From NCBI GenBank assembly GCA_905215335.1, contig CAJMPQ010000001.1, positions 263,194-327,193 on the forward strand: a DNA stretch of 64,000 nt, read 5' to 3'. The notes below the pieces were generated by a model. That model did not search any database, was not told the origin of the DNA, and was given only the letters and a program-made list of their open reading frames with translations. The translations under genes were made by a program, and so were the position numbers. Shown here piece by piece: positions 8,162-17,110 of the stretch. Each line of letters begins with the position of its first letter. The first letter of the stretch is position 1. The DNA comes from an uncultured bacterium (GTDB lineage Bacteria > Cyanobacteriota > Vampirovibrionia > Gastranaerophilales > Gastranaerophilaceae).

Positions 8162-8806
8162 TTAATTTGATTCTTTCAATATAAGAATAGTTTGTTCAAT
8201 CTCTGTTTTTAAATATCCAAGCTGCTCTTGAATATTATTAGGATTATAAATATAACCTGCACCACCATAAGCTAAATATGGATTATATTTTTCAGCTTCA
8301 CTTCTTAATAACGCAATTGATTTTGCATGCATACTCAACTCCATAAGTCGCTTAAATGAAACAAATTGACTTTCTGGTTTATTTACATATTTATCTCTGA
8401 AATAATCTACGCTCTTATTAAAATAATAAACTTTTGCATTAAAGACTTGAACATTGTCACCATTTTCAATCATATCGAATATATTCTCTAATATTGGTAT
8501 AAATTCATTCAAATCATTAACATACTGAGTAGTCTTATCTTTTTTCTGAATAATATTAACAAAAGCAGGATTATCTCTTGGTACAGGCTTTAATTCATTC
8601 TCAGAATTAAAATCCTTAGCCGGTTTTGCTTCAATTGGAGGTTTTTGCTTTTCCTCAACTTCATAATTTCTTGTCAAATCAGGTAAAGTACCCAAATAAC
8701 CTTTACCTTCAGTATCTAGCTTAGGTTTTGCATAACAAAATGAACTATTTATTGCAATAGAACAAACCAATAATAATATCAGATAAAAAAGCTTACACTT
8801 TCTCAT
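8162..8806 (-). CDS. Exported hypothetical protein
   Basis: A 214-residue protein with a clear signal peptide (basic RK, hydrophobic LFYLILLLVCSIAI, cleavage near CYA-KPK). The mature part is mostly helical and hydrophilic, with a proline-rich linker near residues 50-75, and no motif I recognise. It lies 42 bases downstream of LptF/G in map order but is upstream in transcription, so it may be read into the LptF/G gene. TATAAT lies six bases before the ATG and no Shine-Dalgarno is visible, which again suggests a leaderless start. A periplasmic or envelope role is inferred only from the signal peptide and neighbours. Confidence 0.7.
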   Translation of the reverse strand: MRKCKLFYLILLLVCSIAINSSFCYAKPKLDTEGKGYLGTLPDLTRNYEVEEKQKPPIEAKPAKDFNSENELKPVPRDNPAFVNIIQKKDKTTQYVNDLNEFIPILENIFDMIENGDNVQVFNAKVYYFNKSVDYFRDKYVNKPESQFVSFKRLMELSMHAKSIALLRSEAEKYNPYLAYGGAGYIYNPNNIQEQLGYLKTEIEQTILILKESN

Positions 8807-8852
8807 ACCAACATTATAATAATTTCAAAATAAAAATCATCATTTATTTACT

Positions 8853-9503
8853 TTAATTTTCTTCTCTTCCAATTGGAGAAGTATATGGTCTTGGATTGCC
8901 AAAAGGTACCATTTGTGGATTTGATTTATAATAATCTTTTCGTTTTGCATCACGTTTATAATCTAAACGTTCAAGTCTTTTTATCATTGAATATTTTGAT
9001 CTTTGCTGACGTGTCAATGATTTTTCAAAACATTTATTTTCTTTTTCCAGCATATCATCTATGCTATTTCTAATTTTTTTTATAACTCGACGCTGCTTTG
9101 CCAATTCTCGTTCTGAAACATTAGCACATCTTAAAGCTTTTAATTTAAAACTTTCTTTCATCAAACTATCAAACTTTTGTTCATATAATGGAGCATTCTC
9201 TTTTATTAAATCTTCTCTTATTTGTATTTGTTCATCATTTAAATTTAATGCATTATAAACAGTAGCTCGTTCTTGTTCTACATGTTTAATATATTTTTTA
9301 TACTTTGCAGCCTCTTGAGGAGCTTTTGCATCTTCACTAAGCTCACAAGGATTTGCCATCAATGTTGTATTACTTTCAATCTGAGTTTCGCAATTTTGAC
9401 TTTGAGTATCAGGAGCCAAAGATTTTATTACAGTACCTTTAGCATATACATTAGACATTGAAAGTATTAAACACATTCCCAGTAAAAATATTTTATTTTG
9501 CAT
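8853..9503 (-). CDS. Periplasmic Spy/CpxP-like helical protein (tentative)
   Basis: A 216-residue exported protein with signal peptide (KIFLLGMCLILSMSNVYA). The mature protein is highly charged and helical. Two spaced segments, LNLNDEQ (about residue 85) and LTRQQRSKY (about 165), resemble the paired LTxxQ motifs of the Spy/CpxP envelope-stress chaperones. Four cysteines lie in the mature part. The C-terminus is Pro/Tyr/Arg-rich. The start follows a clear GAGGAG site. The Spy-like assignment rests on motif spacing and helical character only; it could simply be another coiled-coil envelope protein. It probably leads the minus-strand cluster with the two genes at 8162 and 6983. Confidence 0.55.
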   Translation of the reverse strand: MQNKIFLLGMCLILSMSNVYAKGTVIKSLAPDTQSQNCETQIESNTTLMANPCELSEDAKAPQEAAKYKKYIKHVEQERATVYNALNLNDEQIQIREDLIKENAPLYEQKFDSLMKESFKLKALRCANVSERELAKQRRVIKKIRNSIDDMLEKENKCFEKSLTRQQRSKYSMIKRLERLDYKRDAKRKDYYKSNPQMVPFGNPRPYTSPIGREEN

Positions 9504-9584
9504 TTATATCTCCTCTTGTTGTTCTTATTTTCACACTAATAAAACAAATTTTCAAATACTTAATATTTGTAGTAAAATCAGCTT

Positions 9585-9947
9585 ATGGAAGACATAAATT
9601 TACGAAATTACGCATATTTAGGTGATGCTGTTTGGGAATTGTTTATCAGAAAAAAAACTATTCTTAAAACTAACAACGCTAAACAACTTCATCAAATAAC
9701 AACTAATTTAGTTAAAACTCATACTCAAAGTGAATTTTTACATTTTTTAGAAAATTATTTAACAGAAGAAGAAAAAGAAATCTCAAGACGCGCTAGAAAT
9801 CTTCCAATTCCAGTAGGCAGGAAAAACATTCAAGCTGAATATCGCCAAGCAACAGCTTTTGAAACCTTAATTGGCTGGTGGCACGAAAATAATAAAATTC
9901 GATTAAACGAAATATTAGAAATTTTAAATACTCAAATACAATTATAA
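9585..9947 (+). CDS. mrnC: Mini-ribonuclease III (MrnC)
   Basis: A 120-residue RNase III catalytic domain without the double-stranded-RNA-binding domain, the form known as Mini-III, which matures 23S rRNA ends in Bacillus. The signature YLGDAVWELFIR contains the catalytic Asp, and the ARNLP and YRQATAFETLIGW blocks match the family, with the second metal-binding acidic position at the Glu of FETLIG. The length is normal. The start is unusual: there is no Shine-Dalgarno site and TAAAAT lies exactly six bases before the ATG, with TTCAAA 16 bases further upstream, so a leaderless transcript is likely. Confidence 0.93.
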   Translation: MEDINLRNYAYLGDAVWELFIRKKTILKTNNAKQLHQITTNLVKTHTQSEFLHFLENYLTEEEKEISRRARNLPIPVGRKNIQAEYRQATAFETLIGWWHENNKIRLNEILEILNTQIQL

Positions 9948-9952
9948 TAATC

Positions 9953-9982
9953 AAGAAAGACCTCTAAATAGAGGTCTTTCTT
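9953..9982. terminator. Hairpin terminator after mrnC
   Basis: AAGAAAGACCTCTA pairs perfectly with TAGAGGTCTTTCTT across a two-base loop. The T tract is short, so termination may be partial. It also lies downstream of the convergent gene at 10018. Confidence 0.7.
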
Positions 9983-10017
9983 ACAATATACTCGGTTTAT
10001 ATAATTATTGCCTGATA

Positions 10018-10992
10018 TTATTCTTCTGTTTCATCCATTTTCTTAACATACATCAAGCGTAAATCATTATCATTTACAGCTTTAATTTTAACGTCAACAT
10101 AATGGTCATTTGTTGGATATTCACCAATTAAATTTTTCAAAAGAATTGTATTTGGTCCTAAATAACCTTTTGAAGCTGAACCAACTTCTTTAAATTCAGC
10201 TGTACCATTTCTTTTTGAAACTCTTAATGTATCACCATTTGTTTGAATGAATGCTCTTGATTGTAATGTACAATCTAAGATTGAACCTTCTTTGTCATCA
10301 GTTTCGTTTGTATAAACTTCTTCGAATAAACCACCTGGATTATGAAGAGTTCTACCATCTTTAGTAACAATAGTATAATTACCTGATGGAATTCTTAAAA
10401 CACGTTTTCCATAAGATTCATGGTTACCTTTGTAATCTAAAACTTCAGTATCATATACAAGAATATTTTTTGAAGATTCTAACAAGTTAATATCTCCAAC
10501 TTCTTTATTATTATATTCCCAATCACGAATACCTTCATAATGAATTACATTACGTTTTGCAGTAGTATCATTTTTATTTACATCAGTACTATCGATATCC
10601 CAATTTTGTAAATTATTAAACAAACTGTCTAATGGAATAGGTCTTTGGAATTTATAATACCATTTGATAATTGTATCACCTGGGTGACAATAACCTGTAG
10701 TATCAATAATTGAAGCATCAGCATCCGCGTCAGCATTAGCATCTGCATTAGCATCTGCATTTGCATAAGCAAATACTTCTTTATCACAACTTGTTACTAC
10801 ACTACCTGCAACAGGTAAAAAACATAATGCCATAATAGCATTTCTCATAATATTACTGTTTCTTCTATCATCTTTACCAGTAAAAGCTAAAGAATTATCA
10901 GCAACAGAAGATGCGTTTTGAGAAACATTATTTCCAACTGTAATTTTTTTAGGTGTATTACATCCATAACTATTTATTGCACTAACTTGCAT
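10018..10992 (-). CDS. Lipoprotein-like hypothetical protein with NADA repeat and F-T-G signature
   Basis: A 324-residue protein that I do not recognise. The N-terminus is odd: about 50 hydrophilic residues, including LAFTGKD (F37-T38-G39), come before a hydrophobic stretch (51-66) that ends in VVTSC, a lipobox-like sequence with Cys69. If this works as a lipoprotein signal, it is unusually far from the start. A low-complexity Asn/Ala/Asp repeat follows (residues about 77-93). The remaining 230 residues look like a secreted beta-rich domain rich in Asp, Asn and Tyr. A clear AGGAGG site precedes the ATG. Surface anchoring is inference. Confidence 0.65.
   Translation of the reverse strand: MQVSAINSYGCNTPKKITVGNNVSQNASSVADNSLAFTGKDDRRNSNIMRNAIMALCFLPVAGSVVTSCDKEVFAYANADANADANADADADASIIDTTGYCHPGDTIIKWYYKFQRPIPLDSLFNNLQNWDIDSTDVNKNDTTAKRNVIHYEGIRDWEYNNKEVGDINLLESSKNILVYDTEVLDYKGNHESYGKRVLRIPSGNYTIVTKDGRTLHNPGGLFEEVYTNETDDKEGSILDCTLQSRAFIQTNGDTLRVSKRNGTAEFKEVGSASKGYLGPNTILLKNLIGEYPTNDHYVDVKIKAVNDNDLRLMYVKKMDETEE
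10711..10766 (-). repeat. Hexanucleotide tandem repeat coding for Asn-Ala-Asp-Ala units
   Basis: About eight degenerate six-base units (GCATCT, GCATTA, GCGTCA and similar on the plus strand) encode the NADA repeat just after the lipobox-like Cys of the gene at 10018. The units keep the frame, so copy-number change would lengthen or shorten a linker without a frameshift. Confidence 0.8.
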
Positions 10993-11079
10993 GAAAGCCT
11001 CCTATTTATTAATCATGTTTGCTTTAAACCCAAACATAAATTAACTTGCTATTCTATAAAACAAGAATTACATAAAATA

Positions 11080-11110
11080 GCTAAAATTCAAATAAAAATT
11101 GAATTTTAGC
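11080..11110 (-). terminator. Terminator after recA
   Basis: A perfect 12-base stem, GCTAAAATTCAA with its complement, across a seven-base loop. It is followed on the minus strand by TATTTTATG, a moderate T tract. Confidence 0.75.
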
Positions 11111-11140
11111 CCTAAATTCTATTTACAATTCTTAATACCA

Positions 11141-12160
11141 CTACTGTTCAGCTAATTTTTCTCTAACAAGTTTTTCAACTTCAGCTAAAACATCCGGGTT
11201 TTGTTCTAAAAATTCTTTAGCTTTTTCTCTACCTTGGCCTAATTTTTCATCATTATAACTAAACCAAGCTCCAGCTTTTTTAACGATATCTAAATTAACT
11301 GCAACATCTAAAATATTACCAACTTTAGAAATACCTTTACCAAAAATAATATCAAATTCGGCAGTTCTAAATGGAGGAGCAACTTTATTTTTCAAAACTC
11401 TTACACGAACATGGTTACCAATTTCACCTTCGTCACCTTTAAGAGTTTCAGTACGTTTAATTTCCATACGAACTGAAGCATAGTATTTTAAAGCATTACC
11501 ACCAGTTGTTGTTTCAGGGTTACCGTACATAACACCAATTTTCATTCTCAATTGGTTAATGAAAATAACAGTAGTATTTGTTTTACCAATAATACCAGTT
11601 AATTTTCTTAATGCTTTAGACATCAAACGAGCTTGAAGACCCATTTGTTGATCTTCCATAGAACCTTCAATTTCAGCTTTTGGAACAAGAGCTGCAACAG
11701 AGTCAACAACAACGATATCAACAGCACCAGAACGAACCAATTCTTCTGTAATATCTAAAGCTTGTTCACCGGTATCAGGTTGAGATATTAACAAATCATC
11801 AACTTGAACACCTAAATTTCTTGCATATTCAGGATCAAGGGCATGTTCAGCATCAACAAATGCCGCAATACCACCTTTTTTTTGGCATTCAGCAACAATA
11901 TGTTGAGCTAAGGTAGTTTTACCAGAAGATTCTGGACCATATATCTCAATAATACGGCCACGAGGGATTCCTCCGATACCAAGTGCAACATCGAGAGATA
12001 ATGCACCTGTAGGGATAGCATCTACATTAACAGTAGTTTTATCACCAAGCTTCATAATTGAACCTTTACCAAAATCTTTTTCAATTTTTTCAATAGCTAA
12101 TTTTAAAGCTTTGCTTCTTTCTTCGCTAATATTTACAGCTGGTGATTCTTTCACTGCCAT
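11141..12160 (-). CDS. recA: DNA recombinase RecA
   Basis: A 339-residue RecA, which forms filaments on single-stranded DNA for homologous recombination and SOS induction. Walker A is GPESSGKT (residues 75-82); the Walker B region reads [12 protein letters not shown], and the L2/DNA-binding region around the [20 protein letters not shown] block is intact. A GGGGAAG ribosome site precedes the ATG. The gene lies 12 bases after a helix-turn-helix gene and is very likely co-transcribed with it. No LexA-type operator was recognised upstream. Confidence 0.99.
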   Translation of the reverse strand: MAVKESPAVNISEERSKALKLAIEKIEKDFGKGSIMKLGDKTTVNVDAIPTGALSLDVALGIGGIPRGRIIEIYGPESSGKTTLAQHIVAECQKKGGIAAFVDAEHALDPEYARNLGVQVDDLLISQPDTGEQALDITEELVRSGAVDIVVVDSVAALVPKAEIEGSMEDQQMGLQARLMSKALRKLTGIIGKTNTTVIFINQLRMKIGVMYGNPETTTGGNALKYYASVRMEIKRTETLKGDEGEIGNHVRVRVLKNKVAPPFRTAEFDIIFGKGISKVGNILDVAVNLDIVKKAGAWFSYNDEKLGQGREKAKEFLEQNPDVLAEVEKLVREKLAEQ

Positions 12161-12172
12161 TATAACTTCCCC

Positions 12173-12703
12173 TTATTCCCAAACGTAAACTTCTTTTTTC
12201 TTATAAAAACCTAAAGCTACAGGTTTATAGCTATTTAATTCATTTTTCAATTGATAAACTTCTTTATTTAAGTCTACAATTTTTTGTTTTAGAGTTTCAT
12301 TATCAGTTTTGCAACGGATAAGTTCAACTACAACATCATCCATACCTTCAAGTTTTTCATCAATAACTTTAGCAATTTTATTGCTTAATTTAACTTCTAA
12401 TTCTTGAAGAGTATTCAAAATACTTTTTACAGCAGCACTATTGCTTTGAGAAGCAGATGTTGTACCTACAGCAACAGGAGTTCTTGTAGCAATAGGATTA
12501 GTTACAGCACTATTAACTTGTGCTTGAACTCTTCTCAAATTTTTAACTTCATCATAAGAAAAATATGTATGACCTTTAGCATTTTTTCTAGGTCTAATAG
12601 CTGCTTTTTTACATAAATCAACAATTTCTTTGTTGTCAGCTTTTAAAATAGTTCTCACCTCTTGAGGTGTCAAAGTTCTCTCATTCAATCTGTCTTTTAT
12701 CAT
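12173..12703 (-). CDS. MerR-like helix-turn-helix protein upstream of recA
   Basis: A 176-residue protein. Residues about 10-60 (TPQEVRTILKADNKEIVDLC through GHTYFSYDEVKNLRRV) look like a MerR-type winged helix-turn-helix: recognition helix, wing with a YF-S pattern, then a YDEVKNLR helix. A Thr/Ser/Ala-rich linker (about 65-90) leads to a coiled coil (about 92-165), probably for dimerisation. There is no effector domain. It ends YKKKEVYVWE. The 12-base gap to recA and lack of a terminator indicate one operon, so it may regulate the operon or act in the DNA-damage response; both are inference. An AAGGATG site supports the start. Confidence 0.7.
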   Translation of the reverse strand: MIKDRLNERTLTPQEVRTILKADNKEIVDLCKKAAIRPRKNAKGHTYFSYDEVKNLRRVQAQVNSAVTNPIATRTPVAVGTTSASQSNSAAVKSILNTLQELEVKLSNKIAKVIDEKLEGMDDVVVELIRCKTDNETLKQKIVDLNKEVYQLKNELNSYKPVALGFYKKKEVYVWE

Positions 12704-12874
12704 CCTTATCTATCCCTTAAAAAACATTCCCAACATCATTTTATTACATTCATGAAAAACAGGCAAATTATTTTCATGAAACTTAAAGAAATGTAAATTT
12801 CATATTCGGAATTTTTTTTATAATATTATAAGCATTTAAAAATATAAAATAAAAGAAAATAGGATTGCTATTTT

Positions 12875-13309
12875 ATGAAAACTCTAATACTAATTATAAT
12901 TTGTCTTTTTTGCACAACAACGTACGCAAATGCTACATATTATGAACAGAATTCTTTAGAAAAACCTAATAATGTTGTTATTCTACAAAGAAAAACTCAA
13001 ACAAAACCAGAAAAGACTACCCAGTCTAAAATTTCTCCTGCAAGTACACCACAAAAACCTAAAATTAAACCAACTGTAAAAATGACAATAACAAGAAATC
13101 CAGCATTAGAGCGTTCTTCAAGAAAAAATATTCGAACAACAACAAAAAATACCACCAGCTGTCAAGACACACCTGGTACAAGATGTTATAGAATAAAACA
13201 TAGAGCAAAAGCTCGTCCATATCCAAAAGGAGATGCCCGTTATAAACATCCGAGCAGACTACGTCCAAAACAACCGGCTAAACCAATAGAATTTATACAT
13301 TGTTATTAA
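12875..13309 (+). CDS. Exported basic, low-complexity protein
   Basis: A 144-residue protein with a signal peptide (LILIIICLFCTTTYANA). The mature protein is strongly basic and rich in Lys, Arg, Thr and Pro, with little predicted fold. Near the C-terminus it carries SCQDTPGTRCY and ends HCY, so up to three cysteines could pair outside the cytoplasm. I know no family. Such Lys/Pro/Thr-rich exported proteins often bind cell-wall or nucleic acid polyanions, but nothing here proves that. AGGAT lies upstream of the ATG, and a terminator shared with rpmB follows. Confidence 0.65.
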   Translation: MKTLILIIICLFCTTTYANATYYEQNSLEKPNNVVILQRKTQTKPEKTTQSKISPASTPQKPKIKPTVKMTITRNPALERSSRKNIRTTTKNTTSCQDTPGTRCYRIKHRAKARPYPKGDARYKHPSRLRPKQPAKPIEFIHCY

Positions 13310-13352
13310 AAACCTGCTCAAAATTATACAAATTATTAGACATAAACACAAT

Positions 13353-13383
13353 AAAAAAAGAGAACTAAAAAGTTCTCTTTTTT
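13353..13383. terminator. Bidirectional terminator between exported protein gene and rpmB
   Basis: AAGAGAACT pairs with AGTTCTCTT around an AAAA loop, with an A run before and a T run after, so it can act on both convergent genes. Confidence 0.85.
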
Positions 13384-13405
13384 ATTTAATATGTAAAATT
13401 TTAAA

Positions 13406-13597
13406 TTACATAGCTTTTTGAACTTTACCTGCTTTTAAGCAAGAAGTACATACTCTAATTCTTTTTGTAGCACCGTTAACAACAGCTTTAACAGTTTGTA
13501 AATTAGGTTCTTGAGTATGAACAATTTGTTTGTGTGAGAAAGTCAATTTAGCTGCTTTAATTGGAGCTTTGCCACATATTTCACAATGTTTTGCCAT
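13406..13597 (-). CDS. rpmB: Ribosomal protein bL28
   Basis: A 63-residue bL28 of the large ribosomal subunit. It begins MAKHCEICGKAP and carries two CxxC pairs (CEIC near residue 5 and CTSC near 50), so it is the zinc-ribbon form of the protein. The presence of the zinc form hints that zinc limitation is not a constant problem for the cell, or that a second zinc-free copy exists elsewhere; this cannot be seen here. AAAGGAA precedes the ATG. It is monocistronic, as bL28 often is in cyanobacteria. Confidence 0.96.
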   Translation of the reverse strand: MAKHCEICGKAPIKAAKLTFSHKQIVHTQEPNLQTVKAVVNGATKRIRVCTSCLKAGKVQKAM

Positions 13598-13751
13598 AAT
13601 TATTATTTCCTTTTCTAGCTAGTTATTACGTCGTCAATAACCTCATGATATCTAAAAAATACATTTTTGCAAGTAGCATGTTAAAAATGGTTTACATAGA
13701 GGATAACTTAACACATCAGCACAAAATAAATATTTATGGTACAATGACTTC

Positions 13752-15029
13752 ATGGAAAAGAAGAAAATTAAAATCGGGTTAATCGGGCTGGGAACTGTCG
13801 GCTCTGGAGTGTTTAAAACTTTAAAAAACTTTGACAATGTTGAAGTTGTAAAAATTGCAGTTCGTAATAAAAACAAAAAACGTAACATTGAAGGATTAGA
13901 TGAAAGTATTATTACAGATAATGCTTATGAAGTTGTAAATGATCCTCAAATAGATATCGTAGCAGAATTAGTTGGAGGTGTTCAACCTGCTTATGACTTA
14001 ATTAAAACTGCGATAACAAATGGGAAACACATTGTTACTGCTAACAAAGAATTATTAGCAAAACACGGCGAAGAGTTATTTAATTTTGCAGAAGAACATA
14101 ACAAAGTTGTTCTATACGAAGCTGCAATTGCCGGTGGTATTCCTCTAATTATGCCAATAAAAACAATTTTGGCCGGAAACAAAATTAATAAAATTAAAGC
14201 AATTTTAAACGGTACAACAAACTACATTTTAACAAAAATGGATGTGCAAGGAGCATCTTACAATGATGTACTAAAAGAATCACAAGAATTGGGATACGCA
14301 GAAGCAGATCCAACTGGTGACGTTGAAGGTTTTGATGCTGCATACAAAATAACAACTCTTGCTACAATTGCATTTGGCAAAAGAGTTAAATTTGAAAATG
14401 TATATCGTGAGGGTATCACAAAAATTAGTCCTGAAGATATGCAAGCTGCTAACGAAATGGGTTATAAAATTAAACTTATAGCATCAGCAGAAATCACAGA
14501 AGATAATAAAGCTGATGTGAGAGTACACCCAATGTTAATTTCAAAATCAAATCCACTTGCTCATATTGATTACGTTACAAATGCCGTAACTTTAACAGGT
14601 CATCCGGTTGGTAGTGTAACTTTATCAGGACCTGGAGCAGGAGAATTTCCTACAGCAAGTTCTGTAGTTGGTGATATTTTAGCAATAGCTTCAGAAATCG
14701 GAAAAACTGATTATTTACTTCCAATGATGAGATGTCATCATAATGAAAATGCTGAACCAATTGATATTTCTGAAACTGAAAATAAATATTATATTTCAAT
14801 GACTGCAAAAAATAGCATAGGTGTTATTGGAAGAATTGGTAAAGCTTGTGAAGAAAATCAAATTAGTTTAGCAAGCATTGTACAAAAAGAAGTGTCAAAA
14901 GATAATGCGGCACACATCACAGTAATTACAGATATATGCAAAGAAAAAGATATGCAAAAAGTAATTGATATCTTTAATAAAGACTCTGCAATTACTTCAG
15001 TAAACAGTTTAATAAGAGTTCAAATTTAA
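13752..15029 (+). CDS. hom: Homoserine dehydrogenase with ACT domain
   Basis: Hom reduces aspartate semialdehyde to homoserine, the branch point to threonine and methionine. The 425 residues comprise an N-terminal NAD(P)-binding domain (GLIGLGTVGSG, residues about 8-18), a catalytic domain with NGTTNYILTKM and the GYAEADPTGDVEG signature, and a C-terminal ACT domain (about 350-425) that usually senses threonine. It is followed 15 bases later by thrC, forming a hom-thrC operon with no thrB seen. The start has no Shine-Dalgarno; an extended -10 (TGGTACAAT) ends six bases before the ATG, so the mRNA is probably leaderless. Confidence 0.97.
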   Translation: MEKKKIKIGLIGLGTVGSGVFKTLKNFDNVEVVKIAVRNKNKKRNIEGLDESIITDNAYEVVNDPQIDIVAELVGGVQPAYDLIKTAITNGKHIVTANKELLAKHGEELFNFAEEHNKVVLYEAAIAGGIPLIMPIKTILAGNKINKIKAILNGTTNYILTKMDVQGASYNDVLKESQELGYAEADPTGDVEGFDAAYKITTLATIAFGKRVKFENVYREGITKISPEDMQAANEMGYKIKLIASAEITEDNKADVRVHPMLISKSNPLAHIDYVTNAVTLTGHPVGSVTLSGPGAGEFPTASSVVGDILAIASEIGKTDYLLPMMRCHHNENAEPIDISETENKYYISMTAKNSIGVIGRIGKACEENQISLASIVQKEVSKDNAAHITVITDICKEKDMQKVIDIFNKDSAITSVNSLIRVQI

Positions 15030-15044
15030 AAAAAGGAATTAAAT

Positions 15045-16097
15045 ATGTACTATCAAGGATTAATTAACAGATACAAAGAATATTTACCTGTTACAGAAGA
15101 AACTCCAATTGTTACTTTAAACGAAGGTAATACTCCACTAATTAAAGCTGATAACTTAGCTAAAAAAATTGGAATTGATGCTGAAATTTATTTAAAATTT
15201 GAAGGTTGTAACCCTACAGGAAGTTTTAAAGATCGTGGAATGACAATGGCAGTAACTAAAGCTAAAGAAGCTGGTTCAGGAGCGATTATTTGCGCATCAA
15301 CAGGTAACACATCTGCTTCAGCTGCAGCTTATGGTGCTAAAGCAGGTATGAAAACTTATGTTTTAATTCCGGATGGATACATTGCACTTGGAAAATTATC
15401 ACAAGCTATGATGTATGGTGCTGAAATTATAGCTATTCAAGGTAACTTTGATAGAGCTTTAGAACTTGTTCGCGAAGTTTCTGAAAAATACCCTATTACA
15501 TTAGTAAATTCAGTTAATCCATATAGAATTGAAGGTCAAAAAACCGGAGCTTTTGAAATTTGTGAAGCTCTAGGCCAAGCTCCAGATTACCACTTTATTC
15601 CTGTTGGCAATGCTGGTAATATTACTGCATACTGGAAAGGTTACAAAGAATGGTTCAATCTAGGTAAAATTCCAGCTTTACCTAAAATGATGGGATTTGA
15701 AGCTGAAGGTGCTGCTGCAATTGTTAAAGGCGAAAGAATTCTAAACCCTGAAACTCTTGCTACTGCAATTCGTATTGGTAACCCAGCAAGTTGGAAATTT
15801 GCAGAAGCTGCTCGTGATGAAAGTAACGGAATGATTAATTTCGTAACTGATGAAGAAATTGTAAAAGCTTATAAATTAATAGCATCTTGTGAAGGTGTAT
15901 TAGCAGAACCTGCTTCTGCTGCGTCTGTTGCCGGACTTATCAAAGTTAAAGATCAAGTTAAAGAAGGTTCTAAAATCGTTTGTATCTTAACAGGTAATGG
16001 ATTGAAAGACCCTGATAATGCTATTAAATACTCTAATGCAGATGTTAAGAAAACTTCTTCTGATATTACAGATATTTTAAAAGCTATGAATATATAA
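15045..16097 (+). CDS. thrC: Threonine synthase
   Basis: A 350-residue PLP enzyme that turns O-phosphohomoserine into threonine. The PLP lysine lies in GSFKDRGM (about residue 61), preceded by the substrate-binding PTGSF, and the phosphate-binding loop GNAGN (about residue 188) is present. The length matches the shorter threonine synthases common in Gram-positives and cyanobacteria. AAAGGAA precedes the ATG, and hom is directly upstream in the same operon. Homoserine kinase (thrB), needed between the two, is not in this window. Confidence 0.96.
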   Translation: MYYQGLINRYKEYLPVTEETPIVTLNEGNTPLIKADNLAKKIGIDAEIYLKFEGCNPTGSFKDRGMTMAVTKAKEAGSGAIICASTGNTSASAAAYGAKAGMKTYVLIPDGYIALGKLSQAMMYGAEIIAIQGNFDRALELVREVSEKYPITLVNSVNPYRIEGQKTGAFEICEALGQAPDYHFIPVGNAGNITAYWKGYKEWFNLGKIPALPKMMGFEAEGAAAIVKGERILNPETLATAIRIGNPASWKFAEAARDESNGMINFVTDEEIVKAYKLIASCEGVLAEPASAASVAGLIKVKDQVKEGSKIVCILTGNGLKDPDNAIKYSNADVKKTSSDITDILKAMNI

Positions 16098-16120
16098 TAA
16101 TTTAAATTTATCACTATTAA

Positions 16121-16154
16121 AAAAGAGAACTCGAAAAATCAAGTTCTCTTTTTT
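16121..16154. terminator. Terminator of hom-thrC, possibly also for the convergent gene
   Basis: AAAAGAGAACT pairs with AGTTCTCTTTT across a ten-base loop, followed by further T. Confidence 0.82.
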
Positions 16155-16158
16155 ATTT

Positions 16159-17019
16159 TTACAAATTTCTATCAAAACGAGTTGTGCCCTCTCCTTCATC
16201 TATAATACCATTTTTATTTGTATCATTATAGAAATATTTCTGCTCAACACCTTCTTCATTTGGTTTTATATTATTTTGTATTAATGAAATTATTTTTTCA
16301 TCCTTATTTTTTACTGCTGTCACAATTGTTTTTCCATTATAAACATAATTTTCAACAGTATTACCATCATCTTGTTTTTTAACTTCAACTGTGTAACCAT
16401 CATAATTTTTTAACATCAATGCTAAAGAATCTTGATATGATTGTTTATTATCATTCTTTATATCAACGTCATAGTTTTTACTCATTGCCAAACTACTATC
16501 AATTTTACCATCAGAACTATCATCATTAAGAGATATTGAACCCTTATCTGCAATATTCAATGAAACATTTCGAATATTCCCGTTTGCATCTTTGTTTATA
16601 GAACCAACGATTTCACCATCTTTATTTTTGTACATATAAATCTTACCACCATCATCAGCAGCAATAGTTTTATCTAAAGAATAATCTTTATTTGATTCTA
16701 AAAATTTTGCATAATCTTTAATATTATCATTTTCTTTTAATTTGTCTTGTAAAGCTTCTGAATCATATTTTAACTTTTGAATCTCTTCCATTTGCGAAAC
16801 CTGCTTTGGATTTAATTCAGAATTATTTAATGTAGTTGCCATATTAACAGGATTATACATAGGAAAAGTAAACATCGGCATATAATATGGTGTCTGTAAT
16901 CTATTAAACTGAAATAATGGGAATCCAAAATTAAAATTACCATATGGCATAAAATTAGGCTTAAAATTATATCCAACTTGCATTTGGAATGGGAAAAAAC
17001 CAAAATTATTAATAGACAT
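16159..17019 (-). CDS. Hypothetical protein with EF-hand-like C-terminal motif
   Basis: A 286-residue protein of unknown role. The N-terminal 55 residues are rich in Phe, Tyr, Asn, Met and Pro (FGFFPFQMQVGYNF and on), with no classic signal peptide. The middle is an Asp/Lys/Asn-rich repeat-like beta region that includes NKDGEIVGSINKDANGN. The C-terminus has DTNKNGIIDEGEG, a good match to a calcium-binding EF-hand or dockerin-type loop, and NDDSSDGKID in the middle is a weaker one. The start is the ATG at 17019, seven bases after GAGGTG; a TTG five codons upstream would overlap that site. Calcium binding is inference. Confidence 0.65.
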   Translation of the reverse strand: MSINNFGFFPFQMQVGYNFKPNFMPYGNFNFGFPLFQFNRLQTPYYMPMFTFPMYNPVNMATTLNNSELNPKQVSQMEEIQKLKYDSEALQDKLKENDNIKDYAKFLESNKDYSLDKTIAADDGGKIYMYKNKDGEIVGSINKDANGNIRNVSLNIADKGSISLNDDSSDGKIDSSLAMSKNYDVDIKNDNKQSYQDSLALMLKNYDGYTVEVKKQDDGNTVENYVYNGKTIVTAVKNKDEKIISLIQNNIKPNEEGVEQKYFYNDTNKNGIIDEGEGTTRFDRNL

Positions 17020-17110
17020 ATTGCAACACCTCAAACTTAATATCTTATATTAATATATAAGTTTTTGAAAATAAAAATATTTATATAAAAAGTATATATT
17101 GTTACAATAG

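Noticed and set aside
10711..10766. Short tandem repeat as a CRISPR array
   Set aside because: Units are six bases, contiguous and in frame inside a coding region; there are no spacers and no cas genes.
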